Of a stretch of 64,000 nt of DNA, positions 11,843-25,200 are shown one piece after another; the first letter of the stretch is position 1, and each line of letters begins with the position of its first letter. The notes beneath the pieces were generated by a model. It had not been told where the DNA came from. It did not search any database and worked only from the letters and a program-made list of their open reading frames with translations. A program made the translations under genes and the position numbers. The stretch comes from Papilionanthe hookeriana x Papilionanthe teres (Eukaryota; Streptophyta; Magnoliopsida; Asparagales; Orchidaceae), in the NCBI GenBank assembly GCA_022702705.1, contig CM040424.1, forward strand, positions 143,907,165 to 143,971,164, read 5' to 3'.

Positions 11843-11893
11843 ATTATTGTGGCTTGCATCCAACCAAGCTCTTGGTTTAACGTCGTTGGCCCG
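11843..11893 (-). other. Conserved post-pol block, E2
   Basis: On the minus strand it contains GACGTTAAACCAAG, matching E3 (29803-29855) and E4 (41979-42028). Here the pol frame appears to read through it. Confidence 0.6.
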
Positions 11894-14800
11894 TCGTATC
11901 CAAATGTTTTTCTCGCACTGATCCAACATCAAGATTTCTTTATGAGAAGGCTTATTTTCACCAATATAAGGTTTCAATCTATGTCCATTTTCTTTAATTA
12001 TATATTCAGTTTTCAGATCTTTAATATCCACGGTACAAAAAAGATAAAATTTTATAACAATAAATCGTTCCATCCACCTGGACTTAAGTTTTCTGGGAAA
12101 TAATTTCAATCGAGTATTTTATAACAAAATCTATTGTTTAGGCTCGAAATCCTTTCTTAAAATCTTCTGATCATGCCAATATTTTATTTTTTCTTTATAA
12201 ATTCTAGCATTTTCATAAGATTCATTCCTAATTTCCTTGCGCTCATTTAATTGCAACAATCATTTCTCACAAGCATCCTTTAATATATAATTAAATTTCT
12301 TTATTGCCTAAAAAGCTTTATTTTCTAACTCAACAGGTAAGTGACAAGCTTTTTCAAATATGTGCATATATGGTGACATTGCTATAGGAGTTTTATAAGC
12401 AGTCTCATAAGCCCATAATGCAGAATCAAGTCTAGCAGACCAATCAGTTCTATTAGGATTTACAGTTTTTTTTTTTCAAAATTCTTTTAATTTCACGATT
12501 AGATACTTTTGCTAAACCACTGGTCTGATGATGATAAGCTGTGGAAATTTGATGTTTAATTCCATATTTTGTTAATAATGTGTTAATTCTAAAATTCTTA
12601 AAGTGACTTCTCCCATCAGTAATGATCACGCTTGACATTCCAAATATGGTAAAAAAATTAATTTTAAAAATTTTGAAACACTCACATCATCACACTGGAG
12701 CAAAGAAACTATTTCAAACCATTTAGACACATAATCTACAACTAATAAGATGTAATCTGTTCCTGAAATTGGTCCAAAAGGTCCCATAAAATCTTACATC
12801 AAATATCTCAACTTCCAAAGAAAAACTTAGTGGCATTTCATCTCTTTTAGAAATAATGTCTACTCTCTAAGATCGATCACATACTTTCACATAAGTACTA
12901 ACATCTCTAAACAATGTAGACAAATAAAATCTAGAGCGTAAAATTTTAAATGTAGTCTTATCGACTCCAAAATGTCCCCCAAAATTAGATTTATGACATT
13001 TTTGAATAATTTCCTTGGTTTCTGTAATTGGTACACATCTTCGAATAACAGTGTCTCGATATTTTCTATATAAATAAGGGTCATCCCAATAGTAAAAAGT
13101 TGCATTGTGAATGAACTTTTTCTTTTGGTAGCTTATTAGTCCATATGGTAAAATGTACTAAGTTATTAACTTTTTCTTCTGATGAATTATAACATACAGT
13201 TGTTCATCAAAAAAATTTTCATTTGTCATAATCAATGTTTTTAATATTTTCCTGTTCAAGTCTCAACAAATGATCGACAGTTTGATTATTAGTGTCTTTC
13301 CTATCCAATACCTAAAGATCCAACACTTGCAAAAGGACCCATCTAATTAATCTTGGTTTCGCATCCTTCTTCGACAAAAGATATTTAATAGCGGAATGAT
13401 CAGTATGCACAATACATCTGGATCCAAAAAGATATGGTCTAAATTTATTAAAAGCATATTGCCAATAACTCTTTTTCAGTTGTTGTATAATTAATTTGAG
13501 TTTCATTAAGAGTTTTACTGACATAGTATATATTTTTAAAGATATTATCATATTTTTGTCTTAAAACAGCCTCAATAGCATAATCACTTGCTTCACAAAT
13601 TAACTCAAATGGTTTCTCCCAGTTAGATGAAACAATGATTGGTGCAGTAATTAATTTTTCTTTAATAAATTGAAGCTGTTTAAGCATTTATCATCAAAAT
13701 CAAAATTTGTATCTTTTTTCTAAAAGATGACATAAAGGCTTAGCAATTTTTGAAAAGCCTTTAATGTACCTTCGGTAAAACCCAACATGTCCCAGAAAAC
13801 TTCTTACTCATTTTACTGTACTAGGAGGTTATAATTCAGCATTAACTTGATTTTTTGTTGGATCTACTTCGATGTCATTTTCAAAAATCTTATGTTTTAA
13901 CACACTTCCTCCTACGACCATAAATTGACATTTTTCCCAATTGAGAAAAAAATTTGCTTCTTCACAACGTTTTAGAACCTTTGCTAAATGATCTAAACAT
14001 GAATTAAAAGAGGTTCTAAAAACTGAGAAGTCATCCATAAAAAATTCTATTACTTTCTTAATTAAGTCATAGAAAATATACATCATGCGTCTTTGAAAAT
14101 TTGTAGGTGTGTTGCATAAACCATAAGGTGTTTTTCTAAAAGCAAAAGTCTCATAAGGACTGATAAATTTCGTCTTTTTTTATCCTCGAGAGTAATTGGT
14201 ATTCGGTGGTACTTGGAATATCCATCCAAAAAGCAGAAAATTAATTATAATTTAATGAAGCTCAAATTAATTATACAACAACTGAAAATCTATACTTCAT
14301 GCAACTCATTAACTCTTTTTTATAACTTCTCAATGTCTCCAATAATTTTTCTTCTAGTTATGTAGTTAAATCTGAGGATATAATAACTGGTAAAGTTGAT
14401 GAGTTCCTTAAAAATTCATATTTTAAATGAATAGGGAGAACTTTCATATTAAGTTCAGAAGGTTTTTCAATAGAAGGAATAAGAGGTTTGCTATTCTCAG
14501 TAGTATCCAAAATTTCAAATTTTACTTGAACATAATTTAAATCCTCAGTGTTTATAACATTTGATTTATCCTTTAAATCACTTTCAATTTCTTTCTTCAG
14601 TTATTCCTGATCTGATATGACCTCAAATCTTTCTTGAAAATGATTAACAATCATATAATCATTAATGTCCATTCTATAACATTCCCATTCTTTCCTTTAT
14701 CAAGTTACTTCATTGATTTAAGCACATTAAATGTAATTCTTGATCATTAACTCTCATGATTAGTTCTCATTTTTGCACATCTATCATTGCACATCCAGTT

Positions 14801-15499
14801 GTAAGGAAACATCTCCCCAAAATATTAAGAATTTCTTTATCTTTTTCCATGTTTAGCACAATAAAATCAACATAGAAGATAAGTTTATCCACCTTAACAA
14901 ATACATCTTCTACAACGCCTTTAAGATAAGTAATAGATCGATCAGCTAACTGAAGGGTTACAGTTGTGGGAGAAATCTCTCCTTAGTCCAACCTTCTAAA
15001 GATAGATAATGGCATGAGATTAATATTTGCTCTTAAATCGCATAAGGCTTTTCCAAAAAATTATTCTCCAATTGCATAAGGTATGGTGAAACTACCAAGG
15101 TCTTTAAACTTTTGAGGAAGCTTTTTCTGAATTATTGCACTACATTCTTCACTAAGTACAACAGTTTCATGATCTTCAAACTTCCTTTGTTTTGTTTAAA
15201 ATTTCTTTCATAAACTTGGCATAATTAGGCATTTGTTCTAAAGCTTTTGCAAAAGGAATGTTAACTGTAAGCTTTTTAAATATCTCAAAAATTTTTGAAA
15301 ATTGTTGATCAAGCCTTTGTTGTTAAAGTCTTTGGAGAAAAGGAGGTGGTACTCTTTCTAAATTAAACTTAGTTGGAGAGACGAGTTGTTCTACTTCCTT
15401 AGAAATAGTTAACTTAAATTTTTCAGTTTCTTCAATTTCTCTCTCAACTTCAATTTCTTTTTGAACTCCGATATTTAGTTCATTTCCACTCCTAAGTTG
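11894..15499 (-). pseudogene. E2 Athila-like pol remnant
   Basis: The order on the minus strand is linker, protease, RT, RNase H, integrase. The protease motif near 14990-15020 reads C-D-L-R-A, so the Gly after the catalytic Asp is lost. The N-terminal third of RT is replaced by unrelated sequence around 14240-14360. The RT catalytic box F-M-D-D survives near 14035. RNase H pieces lie at 13687-13312 (C-E-A-S-D-Y-A-I; T-E-K-E-L-L-A-I). The integrase core at 12638-12453 keeps T-D-G but has Lys in place of the catalytic Glu (G-L-A-K-V-S-N-R-E). The integrase C-terminus with the H-R-L-K-P-Y block is at 12109-11894. Many stops and frameshifts. This is the oldest-looking Athila copy. Confidence 0.8.
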
Positions 15500-16069
15500 G
15501 ACAACTTTAACTTGTTCTTGTTCTTTGCTTTTGTCTTTTAGATTTATCTCAACATTACTAGGAAGTATTCCCTAGGGTCTATTGCTAAGTGCGTTAGTAA
15601 TTTATCCCAGTTGATTCTCTATATTTCGAATAGCAACACTTTGAATTTGAATTTGATTACACATTTGTCACACCACTTCTTTTATGGATAACTTCTTTTT
15701 CTAAATATGTTGGTTATTAAAGCCAGGAGGATAAGAAGGTCTATCATTAGAACTACCCGTTGTTCTACTTTCCCAAAGAGTTTACTTTATTATTCCGCCA
15801 TTGTTGACTTCCACCAGTAGAATTGTTGTTCCAGTTAAAATTAGGATAGTTTTTCCAACCTAGGTTGAAATAGTTAGAATATGGGTTATTGGATCTATTA
15901 ATAGAATTTATAGTTTCTAATGAAGTTTGAGAATCAATCATTTTTTCTATTGAATGTTCTTCAATCACTTGAGGTAATTGAGAAAAATTCATTCCAATTT
16001 GGTCAATTTTCCTAGATAATGCAACAAATTGAGATGCAACCATTGAAATAACATCATTATCATGAATAT
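15500..16069 (-). pseudogene. E2 gag, C-terminal part (left of the E3 insertion)
   Basis: Continues the gag fragment at 34685-34837 after removal of E3. It begins with the H-D-N-D-V block, followed by S-R-K-I-D-Q-I-G-M-N and the Asn/Trp-rich Y-P-N-F-N-W-N tail near 15830. A reading frame entering from the E3 LTR is accidental. Stops and a frameshift follow 15765. Confidence 0.75.
16065..16069. repeat. Left target-site duplication of E3
   Basis: AATAT here, AATAC at 34685-34689 beyond the other LTR. The two sides join the E2 gag frame without a gap, which fixes the insertion point. Confidence 0.8.
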
Positions 16070-16114
16070 TGATCCCTGATAAATATATGTTCCTACAAAT
16101 ATGATATGAAAATT

Positions 16115-16176
16115 GGCAACGACGCCAAAAATTTGATCCCGTCGGATATATATATGTGCGCCAAAAACTTGACTCC
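16115..16176 (-). repeat. Primer-binding-site relics inside the E3 3' LTR end
   Basis: 16115-16140 and 16158-16176 each repeat, with decay, the LTR-end/PBS junction (GATCAA-TTTTTGGCG-CGTTGCC, and GTCAAGTTTTTGGCGC). The same pair occurs in the 5' LTR at 32897-32923 and 32941-32959. Confidence 0.75.
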
Positions 16177-17710
16177 ACACCAAATATATTTGTTGATGAT
16201 TTAGATATGAAAATTATGATTTTTATAATATGGGATACTATGCAAGTATACGTATCATTTATCAAGTAATATAGGACTTTCTGATTAAGCCTCGAGATAT
16301 CGAACCCACTGGGAAAATGTAAAATCTTTAAAGAAATCAAAAAAATTATCTTTTTACTTTTTTTTATGGCTTTTGAAAGTATGAGTTGATTTTGAAAAGT
16401 TTTGAAAAGTTGATATGTCTTTTGAAATTTCCTTAATAAAATGTTAAGCAAGAAATTAAAATTATAATAACTGATAACATTGTATGTAAATTACTATTAA
16501 CTAGAATATCTTTTTCTTTCCTTTTATGAAATAGTATTAATTATTAAAGTATTGTTGTGGAAGTTTTTAAATTTTGTCGTGACATATAGAAGCAAATGTG
16601 TCCTTTACCCTTACTTGGTTCTATAAAGAACATAGGTTAATTTGAAAGTTTTATCCTTTTGAACATGGTTAGGCAGGGAAGATACCAGTCTCTCACTCTA
16701 AAGTTCCCTTTTTTCCCACCACCTGGGGGCTAACTTCTCATAACAAAACTCAAAACTTCAAACCAAATTAGGGGGTTTTAGCCTCACTCTAAAATCCTCT
16801 AATTTTATTCCCTTCCATAAAAATATCTTCTAATATTACATTCAATTATATGAATTACAATTCTCACCCATATAATTGCATGTGATTCTTACTAACTTTT
16901 ATGAGACAATACCGCATTGGTTCTTTACATAATCTCAAGAAATTCTACAACTTAACAGGACAAATTAAGAAGTAAACAAAGTTTTCAGAATCAATATTCA
17001 CAACTTCTTCCAACTTTTAAACACTTATACTTTCCACAACAATTCTCTATAAATTAATTACTTCTCCATTTAAGAAAGAAAAAGATAAAGTAAACTACTC
17101 AGAATGCATTGAGAAAATACAAAAACACATTGATTTGAAATTAAAAAACATAAGAAAAACAAAAAATAAAAACAAGTATTAATTAAAAAACTAAATGTAA
17201 GAACAAAAGTAAACACTTATCTGAAAATTCTCTCCACAAGACTCAGGAAGTTCCTTTGAAACTTTAACTCTTCACTAAACTACTCCTCAGAGCGAATCTC
17301 CCAACTCCGATGACTCAAAATAACTTCAGACTTCAATAAAAACTAAACTAAAAAGAAAGAAAAGAAGTGGGAAGAAGAAGACTTCACTCCAACCCTTTTC
17401 TCCTTTCTACTCTCTACTCCTAGTCCTAATTAAAACTAAAATAAAAACTCTATAAAAAATGCAATGGAAGAACCCTTCAAAATGCAAATGAAAGGCTCCT
17501 TAATCTTTCCTAAGACTCTCTTTAAATAGTAAACCAAAAATGTGCCTTGGTGTCTCTTCAAAATGTGTCCAGATTCAATGTATCTACCAAAGAATGCACC
17601 CCTTCATTCAAACTTGCCGCCCAAAGGAAGTTATGGAAGTTACCACCAAGAGTTGCATCCCATCCCCTTTGAAATTGGCGCCAAATTCATTTGAATTTTG
17701 ATTTTTAACT

Positions 17711-17750
17711 GTGGCGGCTAAGCGCCGCCAGCGGCGCTTAACCGCCAGTG
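17711..17750. repeat. GGCGCC-type palindrome cluster in the E3 3' LTR
   Basis: Contains GGCGGCTAAGCGCCGCC and GGCGCTTAACCGCC, about 200 bases from the LTR start. Confidence 0.8.
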
Positions 17751-17931
17751 CCAAATTTTCATTTTTCATCTTTTTTTGCTCCAAATTTGATCCAATTTTG
17801 CTCCTTTTATCATGACCATCCATTTTCTTCATACCTGCAAAAAAACACAAAATATGTTCCATTAAAATGCAATATCGTTAAAAATAAGTATAAAAATATG
17901 CATAAAAATACTATATATTTTAGGTGTATCA

Positions 17932-17946
17932 AAATCCCCCAAACTT
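17932..17946 (-). promoter_or_regulatory. E3 polypurine tract
   Basis: Minus strand AAGTTTGGGGG plus four bases, directly before the LTR start. It would prime plus-strand DNA synthesis. Confidence 0.9.
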
Positions 17947-19472
17947 AAAATGTTACTTGTTCTCAAGTGACAATTAATCTCATAAAACATTTTAGCATGC
18001 AAATTATGTAATGAGTTTCTTAGGAAGATAACAAAATTTTGTTCTAGAAATGGAATAGTCCAATTTAGAAAAAAATTCAGTAATTAAAACCAACTTAAAG
18101 TTTAGAAAGTTCTTAAGTAAAGGAAAATGACAAATATAAGTTTTTATCTAATTAAGAAATATTTGTAGATTTTTCAAAATATAGGATTTAAACACTTATT
18201 TTTCTCACTTAAAAATCTTTATTTGAAAATAATTTTACTTACTATATTATAATATTAAGCTTTAGATTTTCTCTGAACTTATATCTTAAACTTTAGGTAT
18301 GAAACCAATTTTTTATTAGGCCATTAAATCCTCAAGCATCTCCTCCCTTTTCATATACTATTTTTCACTTTTTTTTATAAGGTAGGGATTACTATATCTG
18401 GATAGGCTTTTAATGATTTTGAATTCTACCATTCCATTTAAAATAAAGGTCAGATATACATCTGTCACTTAAAAATTATGATAATAATATTTGAAAATTA
18501 CTCTTCAATAAAAGAAATTTAAGCTTTGAAGAATAAAAGTCAAATCTTCTATTTATTCAAAAAAAATACAAAACTTCTTACTAAAGATAGTTTAACTTTA
18601 TTTAATACCTCTTCATTGAGAAAATTTTAACTTTAAGTTTTTCATGATTACTATAAATTTTAAATAAATTCTTTTATTCATTTCTATATTCAAATTTTTG
18701 TTCCCCTAATATAACTTCATGTACATAATTGTTCTCAATAAAAAATAAAATTTATTTTTAAGTATTCTTGATAATCAAATAAAATTTTAGGTTTTTTTTA
18801 TTTTTTTATTTTTTTTTAAATCTTTGTTTTTAAAATTCCCCCAAAAACTTTAATTTTAGTTAAGATAAAACATTTAAGCATAAGAAATGATACATGGGTG
18901 AGAAATAAAAATTGACATGTCATGCTTGCAAGAATTTTTAATATCCTAATATTCAAGTATAACAATTTAAATAACAATAGTAAAATGAAATCAAATTTAG
19001 TTTTTCAAAACAATTTTTATACAAAGAAAAGTAAAAATTTCAAAAAGACTTCTACAGTAGTGGAGGTTTTCAAAGCAAATACACACCAACTAAAATAACA
19101 CACTGATACAGATAACAGATGATAGTGAAATTTGAAAAATTTTAAACATGTAATTTCCTAAGTAGAAGTTCCCAATAGTGGTTTATAATCTCCTAACAGT
19201 TTTTGAATTAAAATACACGGTACTAAAAACTCTGACATAACATACACATTAAAGTATTTACTTATACACATCACTACCACAAAACAACATATAAAATACT
19301 AATACAAACAACAATACACATCTGAATATGCATAACAGAAAAAATAATACAAACTACAGTTTTGCATACTATCAAGGTTCATATCACAACACAATAATCA
19401 AACTAAACACTAAACAAAACAAACATTAGCAACAACAATAATAACACCACAATGAAAACAAATAATACAAAT
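17947..19472 (-). mobile_element. E3 3' UTR
   Basis: AT-rich, non-coding, with poly-T runs (18785-18820). It shares blocks with the E2 3' UTR. No gene seen. Confidence 0.75.
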
Positions 19473-19857
19473 CTACTCATCATCCTCATCATCATTATCA
19501 TCCTTCTCGTTACAATCCCTAGATGGCACATAAGGTATGTAGAATGGATGAGGGGGCATCTCAGCACTCTGATCACCTCTAATCAATCTATCCAAATATT
19601 GCTGATAACTCTCCTCATACTCATCATGTTTCACAATATATCTTTCTACATTATCCATCTTACCATCCATATCTTTCAGATGCTCTCGAGTAAGACTCAC
19701 TTTTTTCAAAATTTTTCTTAATAAACCGGTCTGTGAATCAGTAGATGATGATGCACGTGAAGTAGAAGCACGAGAAGTAGGTGCAGCAGAAGCAGAAGCA
19801 GTAGAAGCCCTACCAAATCCTCCTCTCCAACCAAACTCTGAATGTACAGTGTAAGCA
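19473..19857 (-). pseudogene. E3 env-position ORF, C-terminal part (after the G insertion)
   Basis: The second part of the ORF that starts at 28068. The frame is open from the G boundary to the stop at 19473. The sequence runs from a Gly-Trp-Arg-Gly-Gly stretch into a low-complexity Ala/Ser/Thr segment near 19750-19800. A helical part with L-K-D-M-D-G-K-M-D-N near 19670 and an acidic tail (D-D-N-D-D-E-D-D-E) at the end follow. The frame joins exactly to the 27301 side when the 7.4-kb insert and one AAGCA copy are disregarded, which proves that the insert broke a coding sequence. The domain half at 27301-28068 names the family; this half is linker and tail. Confidence 0.75.
19853..19857. repeat. 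Target-site duplication AAGCA, left of G copy 2
   Basis: Identical to 27301-27305. A 5-bp duplication is the usual size for LTR retrotransposons. Confidence 0.93.
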
Positions 19858-22222
19858 TGTTGACCTCATTTTTGATGAGGTCTTCTCTTTCCTCTTTAGT
19901 ACTTAGGATCTAGCCTTAGGCTTTTCCTTTGACTATCTTTGAGGACTAGAAGTGGAACCCACCACTTAGAAATTCAAACCACTTCTAAACTCCCTGCAAA
20001 CTCCACAAACTTGATTGTAAACCCCTAATCATCTAGAGGGTTGAAATCAAATGTGGAAGTTTAAAGGATGAGTTCCTATAGGACTCTTTGGCCTTTGGAC
20101 TGCCCTGGGTTGCTTGGTCTGGTGAAGGGCTGACTTACACACACACTACACTTATACACTACACTTTCACACACCTCCTAAAACCACACCCATACCCAAC
20201 TTGACCTCATGACACATGGAGGTGATTCACATGAATGGTCCTTAACCCCTAAGCCCTTGGCTGAGAAGGTTAGGAACAACATAGTGAATGCCTCAAATGA
20301 GTCCCTTCATGGCTCATGTGGGCTTGATATGGCTTCATGGCTCAACCCAAAATGGTTCCATTCCACTTACATTTACCCAATCTTCAATTTTCCAAATTTT
20401 CAATTTTTTACCCCGGGGACCCTACACCCGCCTAGCCTACCCAAAACCCTTGAAATTACCCAAATTTTTCAAAAAAAAAATCTCCAAATCACCCAAAATT
20501 CATCAAGACCAATCCCAAACATTCCCACATTACTCAAATTGATCATTCATAGCCAAAAATACCAAAAATTCCAAAAATACCTCCCAATACCCTCCAAATA
20601 CCCAAAATGCCCCTCTTGACCCAAAAATTCAAAAATTTCGAAAATTCCCAGAAAATTCCAAAAAATCCCAAATATTGCTAATTTCATTTTATCCAACTAC
20701 ACCATGGGCCAATTTTGTTAATTTACCCCACTTTTGTCAAAATCCCCAATTTGACCCATTTTAACCCAAAGTGAACCCAATGTCAAACCAAACCTATCCA
20801 ATTGACCCCAATTCTGGTCCAATTCAATTCTAAACATCAATTCAACATCCCCAACACCAATCTAGACCAAATCCAAGCCCAATTTGATTGAAATTTGAAT
20901 CCAATTTCACTTTTGACCTTAAAGCCCAATTTGGACCCATGACCCAAACTTAGCCCAAACTAACCCAATTCAACTCCAATTAATCCCAAACCTTTTCTAA
21001 AATTTCCTTAACATCCCCACAAACAAAACACTAACATGATTTACCCAAAATTTAGACCCGAACCCCACTCAAATTCAACCCAAAGCTAAGAGGCCCAATT
21101 TTGACCTAAACCCTAACCTAACCCAAATAAGCCCAAACCCCAAAATCAAAACCCAACCAAAGTCAAAACCTCTTTGAAACACTCCCATAAAAATTTCCCA
21201 ACATTAATTTTACATCAATTTCAACCCTAGCCCAACATTGGCCCAAATTAGCCCAATTTGACTTACATTGGCCCATGTACCAAATGAACCCAAATCCAAC
21301 CCAATTCAAGCCCAAACCCCCTCAAATTTATTCTAAATCACTCATGAAACATCCCTAAACCAAACCCAACAATTATTTGGCCCAAAATTCTACAAAATTC
21401 CCATCCATGAATTTATTCTTAAACCTAAAGGCCCATCCCCTTAGCCTTCCTAAAAGCCCATCAAAAATAATTTCAAAAGGCCCAAAGCCCACATGACAAT
21501 CCTCTATCATCATCCATTTGATAAAGCCATCTCCTAAGTTCTAACTCCATGATAAAATAAATCCAAATCAAGCCATATGCCAATTCCCATCAAAATGCCA
21601 AAATTCACAAAACCCTTTTTCATGAAATTGACTTAACTTTTCCCAAGCCAAAGATGAGCCATGAAGCCATGCATGAGCCACATGGAAGCCATGGGAGCCA
21701 CTTTCCACCTCACCAAGCCATTAATGGCAAGAGGAGGGAACCCTTTCCTAATCCTTCATTAAGCCTTTTAACCATACTCATGTCACACTCTAAACCATGC
21801 TTAGCCACCTCACCATGGATGGAGACCACACCATTTTCTCTTGTCTGACCCAAGTGATCCTTTTCAGCCCAAAACCAGGCCTTGGGTGGTGAACCTAGCC
21901 CAAAATCATGGGTTTACTCATTTGAACCCAAAATAGTCTTCCCCCCATTCCATTTCAATCCAAGCTCTTTACACATGGCATTGGCCAATTGCCTACACAA
22001 AACCCCAGCCCTGACCCACCTGAACTTGAGGTTGACCATCGCTCGCCGGCCGCCGCCCGGATCGCCGAAAAACACCATGGCCGAGACCTTGGGAGGAGCC
22101 AAAAATTTCAATTCTCCCTTGCTGACTTGTCTCAACCCAAATGGACATCATAGCTCTTCTTCTCCTCACCAGAGCAGCTGATCCCCAGCCTTGAACCCCC
22201 TGGGAGGCCCTCCACCCTCTCC

Positions 22223-22230
22223 TATTTAAA
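22223..22230 (+). promoter_or_regulatory. Candidate TATA box in G copy 2
   Basis: CTCCTATTTAAAC is preserved at the same place in copy 3 (48522-48529, minus) and copy 4 (62197-62204). The position inside the LTR is where a retrotransposon promoter would be. Inference from conservation only. Confidence 0.5.
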
Positions 22231-22644
22231 CACCACCCCCTCTCGGCCATGAGAGGTGCTGAACCAACCTTAAGGAAACTCTGCCAAAATCACTCCAGTC
22301 TCTCCCCCACACTTAGAGCTTTTGATCCCCACTATTCTCTTACCCTAATCCCCACTAATTGAGCTCAATTTTGGAGCTCAATTCTCAGGCCAGAACAGGA
22401 CACTCCCAAATCCTCCACCAAAGTCAACTTAAACTCACCCACACCTGCACAAGACCAAGAGAAGGAGTTCCCCAGTGAAAGCCCCCTCTCCAGGCCACCC
22501 ATCTATTCCAGACTCCAAAGGTTGAAATCGGGCTTGGTCAAAATCATACTCGGACAATTCACCGAGCCGGAGACTTCATCTGGAGCTTGCTTGGACCCAA
22601 TCGAAGGTGACACAACCCTCAGATCGAAGCCACACTTCTCTGAG

Positions 22645-22655
22645 CTAAGGTATGA
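22645..22655 (+). promoter_or_regulatory. Candidate splice donor in G copy 2
   Basis: AAG|GTATGAG about 420 bases after the TATA-like box. It is kept in copy 4 (AAG|GTATGAG at 62628-62637) and copy 3 (AAG|GTATGG, minus, 48101-48093). It would permit a leader intron. Confidence 0.35.
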
Positions 22656-24889
22656 GCTAACTCTTTATCCCGAGCCTCTGGAGATTGTCTATTTCAAATG
22701 CTTTAATTTCAATGCATAATCGCCGTATAGAAGTGTTTGTCTCTTCAAGACGAATCCATAAAGCACAAGAACACCAAAATCCGTTAAGTATTGAGTGAGA
22801 TATTAAGGATTTAGTGTGGACGGTTCTCGGGTTAGGAGGCTTGGGGACGATGAACGGATGCCGTCCATTTGATACACGCGCGGGTGGACGATCCAGATTG
22901 AGTCGTATGAGGAGACGGAACGATGCAGCGGGCCCCTGAAGCGCTGAGTCGGATGGCGGTGTCGAACTAGACTGTTCGGAGATGCTAAGGTTGACGCGGC
23001 ACCGATTCAGATAAATAGAAAAATAGGGATTTTCTTATTTATTAAATTCCCTAAACTTCAAAAATGCATAACTTTGTGTAGAAAAATCGAAAAATAAAAT
23101 AAAAATACCCTCTCGCTCGAGTGAACGAGAGGAGAATAATGTGGAAAAGAAATCATTTAATTTCATTGAGTATTTGATTTTTAATAATTTATTTACTCTC
23201 TGCACTATTTCAATTCTCCATGTATGTATACAATTCACCATGGCATGAGACTATATGGCTTTTGAAGCCTCTGAATTTGGGAACATTCCCTGAATTTTCC
23301 AAAGTCAGAGGCCACCCCTATGAAGCGTTATTGATTTTTCAATTCTAGGTCACTATTCTGAGTATTTTTATTTCAATAATTAGCATATTGTGAAAGAAAT
23401 TCTAGGAGAATTTGGTGATATTTCTTATGATCAGAGGACCCTACGAAAAATAGTTTTTGGAGTTAACTCACTTGTAATAACCCTAATTAGCTTAAATACC
23501 CAAAATGAAGCTTTAATTAATTAGAGCTAATCATATATCAAATTGACTTGAAATCAATTCTCCACTGACCTTTAGGATTAGAGGAACCCACCATAAAAGT
23601 TTGAAGTCAATTGGACTTGGTTAGCCCTATCAAATGGGTTGATTAAGCCATTTAGCCAAAATTAAACTTCAAAAATTTATAACTTTCAAAATACTTTTCA
23701 AAAATTCACCAAATTAGTTTTAGAGCCTCTCTGATATCAGAGGAATTTAAGAAAATTAAAATTGCAATTTTCTAAAAAAGTTGATTTTTTGCATTATTTT
23801 AATATTTTTAATAATTAAAAAATAATAAAAATCACAAAAATAATAAAATTCACCAAAATGTCACATTTTGAATTTTAATCACTTAGGAGCAAACCCCATA
23901 TTTTTCTTAAGTCACTATGATGAGATATTAAATTTTAAAGCCCTAAGGTAATTTTAAAATTTAAAAAAAAAATGTATTTTCTATCATTTCCACTAAAATA
24001 ATTCCAATAAATCAAAGAAAAATATAAAAAAATATAAAAATTGGTTCTCTGGTTTCCTTGATATCGAGAGATTTTTTAAAAATATAAAATTCATTTTTCA
24101 ACCTTTATTTTATTTTTAAATTAATTAATACTCCAAAATTCAAAATAATTATAATAAAAAAATATAATTCAAAAAATCATCAAAATTGGTCCAAGTGGTC
24201 CTCTGGTCATTAGGAATGTCCCATAATTTTCTTTAGGACAGAAACTTTCCCTTGGTCATGTTATTAAATTTTCCTTAAAAAAATTCTTATTTTCCACCAA
24301 AAATAATTACATAAATAAATACAGAAAAATCACATTTTTTTCTCTAATGTCTTGACTGACATATGAGTGAAGTTACATAAAAATTTCAAATTCATTTAAG
24401 CTCAATTTAGTGAGTTATGGAATTAGTAAGCATAAAGGGCAAAATGGTAATTAAAATTTTAACCTATAATTAAAAATTTTAGGTTTAATTGAAAGGGTGG
24501 GTAAAATATTTGATACTAAGTTGATTTTGGATGTTTGAAACTTAGGTATTTAAAGGGTAGAAACCTACCAAACAATTTGAAAATAATTAAAATAAACCTT
24601 AATTAAATAATTAATTAAACTTGGAAGAATAATAAAAAATTAGAATTATTAAAATAGGGATATTATTAAGAAGAGATTTATTCTTTAATTTAAAAATCCC
24701 TAAATTAATCACCACAATAACATTTAATTCCTAATTAAAATGATAATCTAAACTCAAGGTTTAAAATGTTAAAAAGCTTAATCATTAAATTAAATTAAAG
24801 TTAAAACATTTAAATTAAATCCTTCCAAAATTTCAATTAAATTAATACTTTAACAATTAAAATTAAATCATCCCTAAAACATAAAAAAA

Positions 24890-25200
24890 TATATTAAATT
24901 AAAATTAAAAGAAAAATAATTAAATTAAATTTAAATTTAATTAGATTAAAATTAAAATGAAATTGAATTAAATTAAATTAAATTTAAATTTAATTAAATT
25001 AAATTAAATTAAATTAAATTAAATCACATTAAATTAAATTAAATTAAAACATATTAAATTAAATTAAATTAAATAATAAAAATAGTAAATAAAATCAAGT
25101 TAAAATAAAATTAAAATTAAACTAAATAAATAAAATTAAATTAAAAATTAAAACTAAACCAAACCAAATTAAATTAAATTAAATTAAATTAAATTGAATT
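24890..25200. repeat. AAATT-type simple repeat inside G copy 2
   Basis: Long runs of AATTA/AAATT with few other bases. The matching region of copy 3 (about 45490-45960) is longer, so the tract expands and contracts. Confidence 0.9.

Larger units (their letters stand above)
16070..17931 (-). mobile_element. E3 3' LTR (1.86 kb)
   Basis: On the minus strand it starts TGATACACC at 17931 next to the polypurine tract and ends GGGATCA at 16070. It pairs with the 5' LTR at 32852-34684. It carries a palindrome cluster at 17711-17750, a TATTTAAA-like box near 17521-17530 and, at its end, two primer-binding-site relics. Large indels and many substitutions separate the two LTRs, so the insertion is not recent. 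Confidence 0.9.

Noticed and set aside
15765..16451. 228-codon open frame spanning the E3 LTR end and E2 gag
   Set aside because: The first 125 codons are LTR sequence; only the part left of 16070 is gag.
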